DNA of 64,000 nucleotides from Russula earlei (GCA_025769875.1 JAGFNK010000015.1:62001-126000); one strand, 5' to 3'; counted from the first letter of the stretch, positions 10,652 through 22,948 are shown. Numbers and translations are program-made. The notes: generated from the letters alone by a model not told the origin.

Positions 10652-13600
10652 CTACGACCTCTCCTCCCCCCATAACAAATCTTCGTGCGAGGTCGAGGCT
10701 CCCCACTTCGCAGGGCCGCGCCACTCATCGCGCATCGCCTCCTCCCCCAGCATCTGCAACGCAGTCTCCATATTCGGCCACCTCTCCATGAACGGGAACG
10801 CCGCCGTGTCCATCCCAGGCGCGTATATGCGCAGACAGCCCTGCTCGTACCGCGACGAAAAAGCGCTGGCATCGTTCGTGCTAAAGTCAAACGCAATCGC
10901 GACATGCGGTAGGAGTCTCTCGAGCGCGAGTTGTGGGTTCAACGGGTCGATCGCGTCTGCGGCGCTTGACCCGACGCCGAGCTCGCACAGGCACACGGAT
11001 ACGAGCGCATTGGAGAAGGCGTTCCTCCGCTCGAAATAAATGGGAAAGAGTTGCGAAATGCCGCCTTGTGGAGTGGAGAACTGCACAGCGCTCGTGCGCA
11101 AGTACAGCCTACGGTTCCATTCATCTGCCCTGTGAATTCGAAAGAACGCGTTTTGTGAACAAGGATCCGAGCATTCAAGTCCGAGTCAAGAGCAACGTAC
11201 GACACCGGATCGTCACAGCCCTTCTTTCGCGCCCTGTTCTCAGTCACCTTCACCCAATGGGAGAAGTTGACCTGTGCGTCGTAGAAATCACGAGCAAGCG
11301 CATCCCGCTCGGTGGTATCATTTGGCCAGACGCGTTGGCCGAACAGACAGGCAAGAAGCTTTAGAAGAGGCACTTCTCGACAATATGCCAGCTGAGTCTC
11401 CTTGTCGTATGGCTTCTGAGGGGCAGGTGTCGGAATGAAATCCTGCACTCCTGAAAATAACGTCATTACAGGAGTTCTCTTCGTGTCCTAATTTCAGAAC
11501 GACGCACCAGAATCCACGTCCATCGATGATACAAAGGGACCGCCACGCATTTTCCGGGTCCCTAGATTCTTTCTTGCAGGTGGCAGGTAGGTATCCCGGA
11601 TAATGAGGTCTCTGCATGACAGGAGCAGGACGCGGCTGATCAGGTCCCCATCTTTATACTTGTCCACTATGCCTTCACGCATCATTGTAGCTAGCATCCT
11701 CAACGCCGGAACAAGTTTGACGGTGTAGGAGATTCCTCCAATCTGACGCTGTTCGGGCCCTGTATCGTTGCAACGCAAACCCAGTAGACCGCCGGCAACA
11801 TGGGAGAGGAAGGGTTCTGAGGGATAGCTGGTCTCTCGCCACCGACGGTCCCCAGATACGCGGTGAAGATAACGCATGTGGCTCACGATACCATTGTCTA
11901 ATGCAGCAAGTGAGTACGGGTGACCAGGCAGGACGTCTAGAGCGAAACGTTGAGAAAGGACGGCGAGAACACGATCTGGCTCATTCCAGGGATCAAACGT
12001 TCGAGATCCACACAACCAGTCTTCAGCGAGAACCTCGAGAGCTGTGACCGTAGTTCGCTCAAGAAGTGCACCCCAACTATCCGAAGAGGTTAGCCTCAAG
12101 GGCGCAAATAACAATGGTGGCGCACATTGGTCTGCCAAATCGGCAGAGGTGATCGGCTGTGGCCAGCCTATCGCTGTCCAAAGGGCCTTCGGTGTCTGCG
12201 GCGGGGGCATAGTGGTCCCATCCAAATTCTGAGAACGGGGGAAAAATATTTTCGCCCGCCTGAATAACGCGTGAAGTCGATTCTAACATTCGTCAGTGGG
12301 CCAAAAACACTTAGACGATACAACACACGAACCAAACGCCATTTCGGCGTAGTCTCCAACGGTGGGGAGTGCAGAGGAAAATACAACCCAGATCGGAATT
12401 TGGTGAAAACGACAAGAGTAGGCGCTTATCACTTTGCACAAGACATCCGATAGTTGGTATTGATATGTCCTTGACTTTAAGCAATCTGCTTGGTCCAAAG
12501 CGATGACAAAGACTGGCTCTTCGCCCTTGAAAATCTGCGAGAATGCAGTAACTAAACTCGACAGGGGTTCAAGAAGTGCGTCTATTTCGTTCGTGGCCAC
12601 ATGGAGCTTCAGAAAAGTAAGTGCTTTTTCGACGAGATGATGTGAGACATGATACTCACAGGTTCGAAGTAGCGTGACACATTCTCGAAGAATGCCTTTC
12701 GATTCCTTACGTTATTTTCCTCTAGCAGCATGCTTTGTTCCCATAGATGGATGGCTTGGCGACGATCTGTACATTCGCTAAGCCAATCCTTCATGGCGCA
12801 AAATATGGCACCAAAGAATGCGCGTGCGCGTGAGAGATACTCAGCCTCCGTTGCTTCTGCTCCATCGACGAGGATCTCGGCGGGGATGTTGTCACGAGGA
12901 GGATACGTATCCTCTCTCGCGTTCCGTCCGTGAAGATTGATATATAATAAGAACAAACCAGTCCTTCCGAGCTGGGCGCATCGGATGAGCGACGCGCTGA
13001 TGTATTGGCACGCTAGTGCGGCGCACCTCAAGCAGCATTCTGCTTTTTCCACAACCTGACGTCTGTGTGACAGAGATGAACTTGCCGAAGTATCCTTTTC
13101 CGGTTGCAAACATATTCACGGCCTCAGACTTGGCAGAGAATCGTCGGGAACACTGAGAGAGATAAGTCCTGAGTTGGCGGGCGTAGTCGCCGCGATATGG
13201 TGTTTTATGAAAGGCTTCTTGCATCCTCTTCAGTTCTACGCATCTGTATCTCATTCGTCGTGTTCCATCCCAACACACAAGCACGCACTGAGAGAACCAG
13301 ACTCCTCGGTTTCAACTTCAATGGGGGCATCTTGCACGACCCCCGAAGCGTTGACGACCATCATGGCTCTGAGTTCCTCTGTGAGGTACTTGGCAAGGGG
13401 GCTTACAAAATGATGCACGCTGCTCACTTTCCAGGTGATGAACATAGTCACCGGTCTGCATGGCCAACTCGAATCTTTCGAGGAATTCTGGGGTGATATA
13501 GACCCCAGCGCGACGCCGGCTGAACGTACGATCGAAAAGAGAGACATCGAGAGAAGAAACGACGGCGAGAAAGAGGGCTGGTTGGGCCCTCCAGTCTGCA

Positions 13601-13656
13601 GGAGCTTGATTGACGAGGGCCTGGATTCTTCTGTTCAGATCAGGGGGAAACATCAT
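10652..13656 (-). CDS. P-loop NTPase-like protein of a fungal expanded family (multi-exon)
   Basis: Minus-strand gene of several exons. The N-terminal exon starts at the Met at 13656 (FPPDLNRRIQALVNQAPADW). The next exon holds QEAFHKTPYRGDYARQL and a Walker A motif in ISVTQTSGCGKSRMLLE. Later exons contain ILYINLHGRN, a Walker-B-like hydrophobic strand ending in Asp (VFVIALDQAD), a long block at 11494-12225 with FAPLRLTSSDSW and RVLAVLSQRFALDVLPGHPY, and a C-terminal exon ending at 10652 (SHEDLLWGEERS). The pattern is that of ATPases abundant in Agaricomycetes, distantly like Crinkler-associated NTPases; the function is not established. Not all exon joins were verified, so decay cannot be excluded. 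Its start is only ~105 bp from the divergently transcribed MPP-alpha gene. Confidence 0.65.
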
Positions 13657-13761
13657 CTGGTTTCGAGGTCGATCGCAATGCTCGCGCGGGCCATTCCGTT
13701 CGCGGGCAAGCGCGCGCAATTGCTGACACAGCTCAGCTCAGCTCACAACCGTCCTCCATCC

Positions 13762-15440
13762 ATGAGAACATTTGGAAAAGCCTTACGACGCTGCCCTCGC
13801 CTTCGCCATGCCTCCACACTTCCCTTGAACCCATCCGCTCAAGTGACGACTCTCCCCAATAAAATCCGCGTTGCAACGGAGAACACCCCAGGCCACTTTG
13901 CTTCCGTTGGGCTCTACGTCGACGCCGGTGCGCGATATGAGACTGCATCCAATTTGGGCGTGAGCCATTTTCTGGACAGGATGGCCTTTAAGGTGCGGCC
14001 ACTTTCCTTCAACTTGTCGACAGGCTAAGACTCGTCATAGAGCACGAAATCAATGTCAGACGCCAACATGGCCACGGCCATGAGTGCGCTCGGCGGTCAA
14101 ATAATGTGCTCTTCATCCCGAGAGACCATCATGTATCAGTCTTCCCATTTCCACAGGGCAACGCCATTAGCCCTTTCTCTTATCTCTGAGACTGTTCAGA
14201 ATGCCTCTTTCCTTTCTGAAGAACTAGAGGCTCAACGCGCTGCTGCCGAGTACGAGATTCGCGAGCTGAAGGCAAAGCCAGAAGTCATCCTACCTGAGAT
14301 CCTGCATCACCTCGCTTATGACGGGAAAGGACTCGGAAATTCGCTACTCTGTCCGGAGGACCGCATACACCTCATAGATGCCCCCCTCATGCGCCATTTC
14401 ATGGAGCAATGGTATCGTCCAGAACGGATCGTCATTGCCGGTGCTGGTATGGCGCACGAGGAACTTGTGGAACTTGCAGATAAATATTTCTCCTCGCTGA
14501 AATATTACCCTGTAGAGGATAGCCTGCCATCAAGTCTATCGTCCTCTCGCACCTCTCCTTCCGTTCCTCCCAACCTTCTGCACTCGCAACCTCCAAATAT
14601 GTTAAAGTCACTAACCAGGGCAGCATCTTCTTTCTTATATCCCAACTCGCCTGGACCAGTTCCATCAATAACTGGATCCACGTATACTGGCGGATACAGG
14701 TTCATTCAAGATCCAGATTCAGAGTTCAACCATATCTATATTGCGTTCGAGGGCGTTGGAATCCACGACGATGACATCTACGAACTTGCAACTATGCAAG
14801 TACTCCTTGGTGGTGGCGGATCTTTTTCTGCAGGTACGTCTCGCCTGCATTCTCTAATATTCGGCTTGCTAATGGTGATATGCAGGCGGCCCAGGTAAAG
14901 GGATGTACTCAAGACTTTACACTCACATCCTGAACCATCACGCGGCGATAGACCACTGTGCATCCTTCCATCACATATATAATGACTCATCGCTTTTCGG
15001 CTTGTTTGCGTCATTCGCGCCATCGGCACGATCTGCCGTCCTTCCTCACCTCATACACCAACTTGCATTGCTGTTGTATCGTGCGGTGCCCTCCGATGAG
15101 CTCAGTCGAGCGAAAAATCAGCTTAAGAGTAGCCTTGCGATGGCCCTCGAAAGCCGTTCTGTCGAGGTTGAGGATCTCGGTCGCCAGGTGAGTGCGCCTG
15201 TTGATCGGCAACAAGTGGAGCTGACGGTGCTTTTCATAGTTGCTCGTACACGACCGCAAGATTCCTATATCTGAAATGGCGGAGAAGATTGATGCCGTGA
15301 CCTCTGAGTCGTTGCAACGCGTAGCCTTGCGCATTTTCGGGTCCCAAGCAGGTGGCAAGCCCACCATTCTGACTATGGGCAGGCACGACCTTGGTGATTG
15401 GCAGACACAGTTCCGAAAGTACGATGTAGGAGTTGTATGA
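13762..15440 (+). CDS. MAS2: Mitochondrial processing peptidase alpha subunit
   Basis: Substrate-recognition subunit of the matrix peptidase that removes import presequences; it works as a heterodimer with MPP-beta. Exons 13762-13992, 14041-14833, 14886-15187 and 15240-15440 give 508 aa, a normal length. The N-terminus (MRTFGKALRRCPRLRHASTL) is an Arg-rich presequence. VSHFLDRMAFKSTKS lies where the beta subunit carries HxxEH, so the site is inactive as expected for alpha. The glycine-rich loop LLGGGGSFSAGGPGKGM is present and is reconstituted across the second intron. The M16 C-terminal half (FGLFASFAPSA, SRAKNQLKSSLAMALESR) is complete. The ~60-residue Ser/Pro-rich insertion after SLKYYP is longer than in yeast. 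All introns are GT-AG and in phase. Confidence 0.95.
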
Positions 15441-16134
15441 AATGACGCGCCCCGCAGGCTCCATATACGCTACATCCCAAATCACCATCACAGCCACTCC
15501 GGAGTTTCGTATGTTTGCGCTATTCCATCGCTGTCAACTGCGCTGCAGGTCGCGTATGAGTCCGTTGCACGTTGCTTTCGTTTTTATGTCTCCCGTTTCC
15601 ACAATGCACCACAAATAGCATATCCTCGCCACGACTCTTCGCCTCAACCTGAAAAGGTTACAAGAGAGCAACCGACGTTAGTGTTAGATGCTACACCCAA
15701 AAGAAGTTATGCCAATGCTCGGTAGAGTGAAAGAAGGGAGTGCAAAGGCAAATTCGACTACGGCTTACACAGAAGGGCGAACAGCTTACCAGGTCTGCGC
15801 ACCTGTGCACCAAAGGAAATATTTCTTTGACCAGTGAGTCCATAGTGGTCCAACAACCACGGTGCTCTTTCCGTACGGCATCCTCTCTTGAGAGTGCTAA
15901 GTTTGTCACCTTGACTGGCTAAGCGAAGCTCTGTGTTTACCACGCACAGCGGTTTACCTGCAAGCATACTTCATTTTTTCCTGGCGATTTCTCTACCTAG
16001 TGGCCTGAGGGGCTGAGGTGTTAAATGTGCCGCCATCGCCACTGCACCTCACCGCGTTGTGAGAGCGTGGATTAACCGGTACTCCCCTTTGTAGTATATG
16101 CATCGGATTGGAATATGGCGGTGGGAAGAACAAC
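15441..16134. other. Intergenic between MPP-alpha and the Crinkler/RHS-like gene
   Basis: Convergent 3' flanks of two genes. Open frames are short and show no domain pattern. No repeat or RNA gene was recognised. Confidence 0.5.
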
Positions 16135-18252
16135 TCAGTGATTGTGAGGGAAGGCCTCCAGGAGACGCACATTGAGGGGAATCTCCAACAGATACCCGTC
16201 TCCGGCAATGTTGTCATTCCAACCTTTCGGTAAAATCCATTCCCGCATCTCGTTCGAGCCAGGAGGGTCTCGAGGACAGACTAACACATAATGAACCTTT
16301 ACAGTTGTCAACTGCCCCGTTGATGACGACGCAGCCGCCTTCTTTTTTTGCTTCTTCTTTGGCGGTGACGAGTCTGGTAAGCGAGAACTTGGCTGCGTGG
16401 GACGCTGTGTCGCTTGACGGTCCACATTGGTGTCCTCCGGCTGTGGGAGGAGGGTGTCGATGATTTCGCGAATTTTGTCATAGCCCTTCGGGGAACCTAT
16501 ATGCATCTTTGAAGTGGTCATTTGTAGGACCCAGAGATGTATAGTGATCTGATTATCATCATGCGTAATGATGAATGCATCAATGAGAGGAAAGTTGGGG
16601 GCAGAAGGTCTGTAGTACACATTGGGCAAGAAGTCCTTCGGCAAAATGGAGAACTCCTCTTGTTTGACCACCGACCAAGGGGGGGGGGAATGACGACTGC
16701 GACAACCCGGCCAACTGGAAGACAAACTTGAAAGTATCAGAATGAAATGTCATCTCCCTCAGTGGCTCCCCCAGTCGCTGAACACCGACGCTGCCTACAA
16801 TCTTCCTATGGGCATAAACCTCAAAAAGCCATGGTGCAAGTGTTGCCCCTTGGGGAACAGATTTGAGATACGAGATGAGCTTGCGCACACTTTGTTCCTC
16901 ATACTCCTTGAATTTCAGCGCCACCGCCCTTCCTACCCAGTCAGTCCTGAAGTCAACGTCCCATTCCACATCAGAGCCCAATCTTGTGACGAGGATTGAC
17001 GACAATGAGGCGATGAGAAGTCTGGTTCTTTGAGAAGTCCTCGCCACCCACGACCATACGCAGCATCGGCCCGAGGTCTTCAGGTGACTTGTTGATTGCG
17101 ACCATGACGTCATTATGGATGTCCTGAAAGTCCGAGAGTACAGCTCGGAAGATGTCCTGGGGGACGTATCCAAGATATGAGACGACGTTGTTCAGGATAT
17201 CATCTATCGCTTCCTCAAGCCTCGGCGGGTTTTCCCCATGGAGTGATCTGATATGTGTGAAGTGAAAGTGAATCGGATCTGCATCGGTGGGACGGGCAGA
17301 TAGGGTATCATGCCACGACTTCCAAGTATTGCTCCAAACACATTTTGAAAGCTCCGAAATCGCGATCTAGTTCTAATCTGAGAAACAAGAGAGTTGGCAT
17401 TTCCGAAGAACAATAGATGTCGAAAAATGTCGTACCCCTTCTTCAATTCTTCAATAGACCAGATCGGGAAAGCGGTGTAAACTGGCCTCCGACACTTGCG
17501 CCAAGTAAAGTAAAGTGCGGGATTCGGAGAAGGGGCCTGGATGGGGAAACATGTTGTGGAATACGCCACCGGAGGGAAGGAAAAGGATCCGCCAGGAGTG
17601 TCAAAGAGCAGCCATAAAAAGCCACCGTTTATATTTTCGGGAAGGTATTCCTCAGACAGAGGGTCGTTAAGCACATAGATCCCATCAAAGTAGAAGAGGA
17701 TTGGGCTGTGCCCATCAACAGCGAAAAGGATGATTTGGTTGGCCTGCAAGAGGCGGATGAGGAGGTACCATAGGAAATATGTTTTACCTGGAGAGACTGC
17801 TTCTGCTTCGCACAGTAATGACTGCAGAAATAAGGCTTACCGATCCCAGGTTGACCGGTAAAAATAATCCCACTTTGGGGGGGGGTCGACTGCTTGACGC
17901 CAGACGACTTTCTCCGCCTCGAGGTAGCACTCGCGAACGAACGCAGTTGTGTTGTAAATGGATGGAAGTTTTCCCAGATTGAAGACTCCAGTCTCGGGTT
18001 GAAACTTACGCGCCCCTTCTGCGAAGGCCTTCCATTTATTGGGGGCTGTATCACGACGGCCAAGGGTCCAAGTCCAGTTGCTGCGATCTACGGAAACAGA
18101 CAGGTTGAAATGTGCCCAGGAGAATAGTGCATGTAGAGAGAGCCCACCAGCATTAAGCTCGATAACTTCTTCTTGGGTTAAGGCAGACAATGATATGATG
18201 TCATAAATCAGTTTTTGCTTTTGCATTTGACTTCTGTTTGCACGGCGCATTG
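16135..18252 (-). CDS. Crinkler/RHS-like P-loop NTPase with C-terminal REase-like domain
   Basis: Minus-strand gene. The N-terminal exon (Met at 18252 or 18262) gives FVRECYLEAEKVVW and then GIIFTGQPGIG, where the frame runs into an intron of ~53 nt. Splicing provides the Lys-Thr that completes a canonical Walker A, followed by YFLWYLLIRLLQANQIILF and ILFYFDGIYVLND. Later exons give EEAIDDILNNVVSYLG. The last, long exon contains PNFPLIDAFIITHDDNQ and LWVLQMTTSKMHI and ends with LLEAFPHNH at 16135. The hhD...hhhhQhT..K.H pattern is that of the restriction-endonuclease-fold domain found after P-loop NTPases in Crinkler effectors and trypanosome RHS proteins (known architecture). Targeting and toxicity are not shown here. 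Some mid-gene joins, around 17230-17350, are unresolved. Confidence 0.65.
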
Positions 18253-18262
18253 CTTCGGACAA

Positions 18263-18988
18263 ACGAGAGTCAACAAATGTCAGGAGAGTTCTCCAGCGTC
18301 ATTCATGTATCATACCAAGGATACTGACAAGGATGCGCTTTGAGCCAAGCGTGATCGCAGCGCAACTGTTTTGTTTTCCATTGACGACAACAACGACAAC
18401 GTCTCACAGAAGTAGGTCCCTTCCAATTGCTCCGGAGTCCTCCCACGCCTCCCCAACCGTCAGAGCTTCTTGACAGCCTCCCACCCCCACAGCCAAGTGT
18501 CCTCCCGCGATGCCGCGCAGATCGCTCAAACTTTTGTTATCCCAAGCCTCTGCCCATCAACACCTCTCCCTTCTGCACATGTAACACCGACAACAACAGC
18601 GTCCACGAGGCCCAGGTATGTGATCTCGAAGGGAGAGAGAGCATACATCATTCCAGCTTCGGAACGCTTGCGTCCTGCTCCAGATTGCCCGGCGATGGAA
18701 ATTCTTTCCGTAATGGGGGTGAAATAAACTCAGGCACAAGAGGCTGCACCTATGCCGGCTATTCTGTTTGTCGAGGGAATTGCCAGTGGGAGGACGGTTT
18801 GGGGTTGACATCAGAAACCACCTACAGCCTAATGAGATGATGTTTGCCCCTGCGTCAAGGTATGTGTGCCATCCTCAAATATCCTATATTCGAGAGGGTG
18901 CAGAAACTCCAGTTCCTGCTAGATGCGAGGCCAATATTTGAGCGAAGAGGACCGACTATGCGTGAACTGAGCATGAAACCAACTGTCT
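18263..18988. other. Intergenic or possible short gene, unrecognised
   Basis: Plus-strand frames at 18427-18840 and 18470-18727 overlap. One reads PRYVISKGERAYIIPASERL, which looks protein-like, but no family was recognised and no start or intron set gave a convincing model. It is reported as uncertain; it may be a small hypothetical gene or a relic. Confidence 0.3.
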
Positions 18989-19719
18989 TCAACTCGACAA
19001 CAGTGTCTCACGGAGCGCGTGGAACTCTGCGTTCTGCGCCGCGACTCCCACGTCCTTACAACACAATGTCGCGCAGCGCCGCACCCCCTTCCCAAACCTG
19101 GTGGCGATTGCCACCCACGTCATGACCGTCCACCCCCGAACAACGACGCAGATGCCGACGCATTGCAGCGTATCGTGCGCGCAAGCCCAGGTACTGTGTC
19201 CGCCGTCATTCGAGTCCTGGGAATCGCAGTTCACCTCCTCTGCAAGCACACGCACGTTGCACTCCTCGAGCGCAGGACACGCGCTGGCGATCCTGCCCAC
19301 GTCTACCATCCGGACGCCACTCGCAGTCGCGAGCTCCATCTCCAGCACGCGCACCTGGCCGCAAAACGTCTCCCAGAGCGGCTCAAGCGCCTCGGCCGAC
19401 GCGGCGCCCCTCACGACTACGTTCTCGAGCGCCGAGCGCCCAGTGCGTCGTTTGACGCGCGACGAGCGGGCACTCGCCCGCGCCCGCGTGTAGGCGGAGC
19501 GCAGGGAGGCGCAGGCGATGTTGGCGCAGGGCCGTGAACGGCATGCGGCCGATGAGGACGAGCCCCTCCAGGGCCGGCGCGGCACGGAGCACGTCGTCGA
19601 GCGCGTTGATGCCGCCGGCTCACGTCGCGGCGCCCGTCGGGTCCTAGGCGTCCTTCCTCCGGATCAACACGTCTCGTTTGTCGCAAATTTGCACCTCGGG
19701 GACCGCGCACGATCGACAA
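18989..19719 (-). pseudogene. F-box/LRR-type protein remnant
   Basis: Minus-strand sequence rich in Leu/Arg/Ala with the rhythm of fungal F-box-associated leucine-rich repeats. One frame gives LRAAPALEGLVLIGRMPF and LRQHRLRLPALR. A second frame, at lower coordinates, gives LENVVVRGAASAEALEPLWE, MVDVGRIASACPALEECNVR and FHALRETLLSS. The two frames overlap and no good short intron joins them, suggesting at least one frameshift. No F-box is seen upstream, so the N-terminus is missing. It lies next to the right repeat copy. GC content is clearly higher than in the surroundings. Confidence 0.55.
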
Positions 19720-20218
19720 TCAGGTCGTCGCCTCTGCTCCGTTCATTAACAGAGCATGAAAGTGTATTGACAGACTTTTTATATGGATCATAAACTACAT
19801 TGGCATGTATGTACCTTTTAGTGCACGCGCCCTTAGCACCGCCCCCTGGTGATCGCTCTCAATCACGTCTTATATGCATGGCCCAAGTGCTCGCGCCCCC
19901 ACACGCGAGACACTGAAGTGCACAGCTTCACTTGTTGGTGTGTTTATCTCATTTGCTTATGTCTGCGTAGTTATTATTCTCTCCAACATTTGCCGGCACT
20001 GGCCATCGACAGTGGATCGGAATTTTCTACTTCAGGTGATTGATTGTACGCATCTCCACATGATATCAGTCAATTCCATCTATGATATGACCGTCCTATT
20101 GGGGGGCGGCAGGTTAGATTTCAAAAGCCATGAGGCACAGAAACCCTCTCACGGGGAAAGTCATTTTTTATTTTCTCACATGACAGGCGACAGCCAGACG
20201 ATTACGATGGGCGCCTTC

Positions 20219-20820
20219 GCCCTCGCCTCAGGGCTTCTAGCCGCTACAGCTCCCGCGTGTGAGCGATGGTGCCCTGATATGATGATCACAGGCCTACACG
20301 ACGGCCCATGCACTTTGACCTTGATGCCCCCAATCCAAAAAAAGAATAGGCAAATCCGGCCGCAATCAACGAGCGCTACATAATAGGATAATAGGACAAT
20401 AGGAATGATGGATCGATCACTCGCCTCTCGTGACGTCTGCAACACCAGGCGAGACAGCGTAAGGTGGTGAAAAGTGAGAGAGTGAGAGACGCAGGGATCA
20501 GTCAGGGTTCGACGATTCTCCGACTGGCCAGGGCTGTTGGCGTGGCTATTTGGCAGGGGCGGTCGCGTGGTTGTAAGGGTTGGACACGCATGGCGCAGCC
20601 ATGGACTCATGAGGAAACCCGCATATGAGCCCTTCCTGACAGTTGCTAGTATCCACGGCCATAGGACTCTGAAAGCACCGCATCCCGTTCGATCTGCGCA
20701 GTTAACCAGAGTGCCGCCCAGTTAGTACCACGGTGGGGGACCACGCGGGAATCCTGGGTGCCGTGGTTTTTTCTCTTTTAAAAGTCCGATCCTTGTCGTT
20801 CACACTTTCAACAGCTGGCA
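20219..20820 (-). repeat. Dispersed repeat, right copy (inverted relative to 9529-10083)
   Basis: Reverse-complement copy of the repeat at 9529-10083. Homology ends at the same two points (GCCCTCGCCTC on one side, CAGCTGGCA on the other), so both copies look full-length for this unit. It is ~50 bp longer, partly because of an AT-rich stretch near 20370-20420 containing ATAATAGGATAATAGGACAA. No open frame of interest. Confidence 0.8.
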
Positions 20821-21211
20821 TACTCATGGTGAAGGTGAAGTTATAGCTCCATTTCTGCGATGGCCTGGCTCAAGCAATGCAACATAAGGTCAAGCAGTAT
20901 TTAAATTTGTTCTCGCGGGCGAGTGGTAAATACACCTGACTGCAGTGAGCCCCGCCAGTGTCGCACGAGACCCGCTGATAGCTCTGGCCAGAGCATGGAT
21001 ATCCTACCATCGCATATCGCGAAACAATTATGCGTCACATTACAGTGGCATGCATGTTTTGCATATTGTAGTGTACAGTCGTGTCACTTTACACGTAGCC
21101 TGACGGGCTAGGGTCCAACGAGCGATCGAGTAATAACTGGTACATTTCCGATCAAGCGCAAAACGGCGACGCTGCATTCTCGTCTCGTATATGTAAAAGG
21201 GACCAGGTAGC
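20821..21211. other. Intergenic, nothing recognised
   Basis: AT-richer stretch between the right repeat copy and the 3' end of the membrane-protein gene. Only short frames without domain character. Confidence 0.5.
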
Positions 21212-22457
21212 TCAGTTGTGACCATTTTGGAATGTCACAAGTGAATGAGTATTTCCAAAGACTCCTAAAAGGAATACCATGACACAACTCAAGAAGAATG
21301 TGCCATAAAGACCCTCAGGAAAGTCTGGCAACCCCCAAAACCCCAAAAGCAATGCTTCCAAAAGGACCACGTCCGCGATCATAATCAAACGATGACGTGG
21401 TGGCAGTGGAAGTAACCCTGCGAGGACTAGCACTGTACAGCGGACAACATCATTCCCTTGTTTGTCACGATATTCTACGGCAATGCTTACCTCCATAATT
21501 ATCATGACTTCGTTCGGAGAGAGGCATAAGGGTGAAGGGATACAACCACAGAGTATTATGCATAGCAATCTTGGCAATGGATCGTGGGTAGTCTGAGCCT
21601 CGCGTGAGAACTTTCATCATCTGCATTATCATCGCGTTACCTTCCGAACGTCATGAATAACGGTCATGCACACCATAAACACAAAATATGCCATGTACAT
21701 TGCGTTGCTGATGGCAAACAGAAGAAAGTGATGCACTGTGCCTGTCATGCCTTTAACATCCTTGCGGTCATGACCAATATTCCTCTCGGCTGCTCACCTT
21801 TAAAGCCTCTCGGCCATACAACCCTCAAAATTTGTAGGCAGAAATTAAATATGGCCACGCTGAACGCCAACACAGCAAGTGTGAGTCCATCCTTGAGGAG
21901 ATGTGCCGGAATCCCATTCTGATCGTACCGCCCGGGATCCAGCATGGCCCTCAATTGTGTCAAACTCAGTAACAGAGGGATAATTGACAGAAACCAGAGT
22001 TGCGCTACGCAGACAATGAAATTACAACTCTTTAGCCGTTCACTAATGCGCCCACCTTCAGGACGACTCAGGAAGTTCAGGATCGGAGGAGCCAAATCGG
22101 TCTGGAAAAAAAGCGGGGACGATTCCGGCCGTTCGGCCTCGATCACCCCAAGCCAATACAATCTGTGTTAACATCGTCAGGCTCGCTGAAGCTGAAGCCA
22201 AGCCGCACGAAAACCTACACAAGAGCCAAAATTACACCCGCCACCCAATCCAGGGTCGTAGAGACTAGTGCCTGTCCGCTGTAAGAGTATACGGCTTTCG
22301 GAATACCGATGCCGAGGATGACACTCGTCGTGAGCAAGCGATATCCTGTCAACTCCACTCCTAGAGGAGCTTGTCGCTGCTCCTGCTCCTGCTGTTCCTG
22401 TCCGTCGTCATGTGCATTATCTTCCCGAGGGACTATACGGGTCGCAATTCTTGTCAC
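21212..22457 (-). CDS. Multi-span membrane protein, fungal, function unknown
   Basis: Minus-strand gene of about three to five exons. The N-terminal part (22457-22215) has a Gln/Glu-rich segment and then YRLLTTSVILGIGIPKAVYS and STTLDWVAGVILALV, typical of a family of uncharacterised Agaricomycete membrane proteins. The next exon starts LYWLGVIEAERPESSPLFF and contains hydrophobic VCVAQLWFLSIIPLLLSL and LTLAVLAFSVAIFNFCLQIL. The last exon (21577-21212) has PPRHRLIMIADVVLLEALLL and LYGTFFLSCVMVFLLGVFG. At least five hydrophobic segments are predicted by eye. The true start may lie upstream of the Met at 22457 because the frame is open further. No transporter or enzyme motif is visible. Confidence 0.6.
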
Positions 22458-22948
22458 AGACTGATCCTGTACAACCTCAGATATGTTTCCGTCGACGTCA
22501 TATTATCGCAGACAGCGAGTACAGTTTGAATGAAAGGTAGGAAAAATGAGGAGGGGTTGGAGCCAGAACGCTGACTCCCTTTTGCGTGCTGATAGGCGCT
22601 TGTAGAAACTGAAAGGCTGTGCTTGGCGTTAGCGTGCTGCCTAGTTTGACCATTGAAGTACGGGTGATGGCTATAGGTGTCTCGAGTCTGTGTACTTGAC
22701 TATTTACTAGACTAAGGATGGAAAGTATGGGTCGTAGGGGGACTCAATGATAAAATAATAGAATGTTTCGATTCAAATCGGAGCCTAATGTTGATCACGC
22801 TTCAGGTCTACAATCATCACGTGGCCCATACGCGTGGTTGAAGCGAGGCGACCTCGGGTGCAGGTTTGACTGTTAACCATATCCAGGTATACCCTGAACC
22901 CCCGTATCGTGAAACACCTGACTCTTACCCTCCCACTATACCCCAGCT

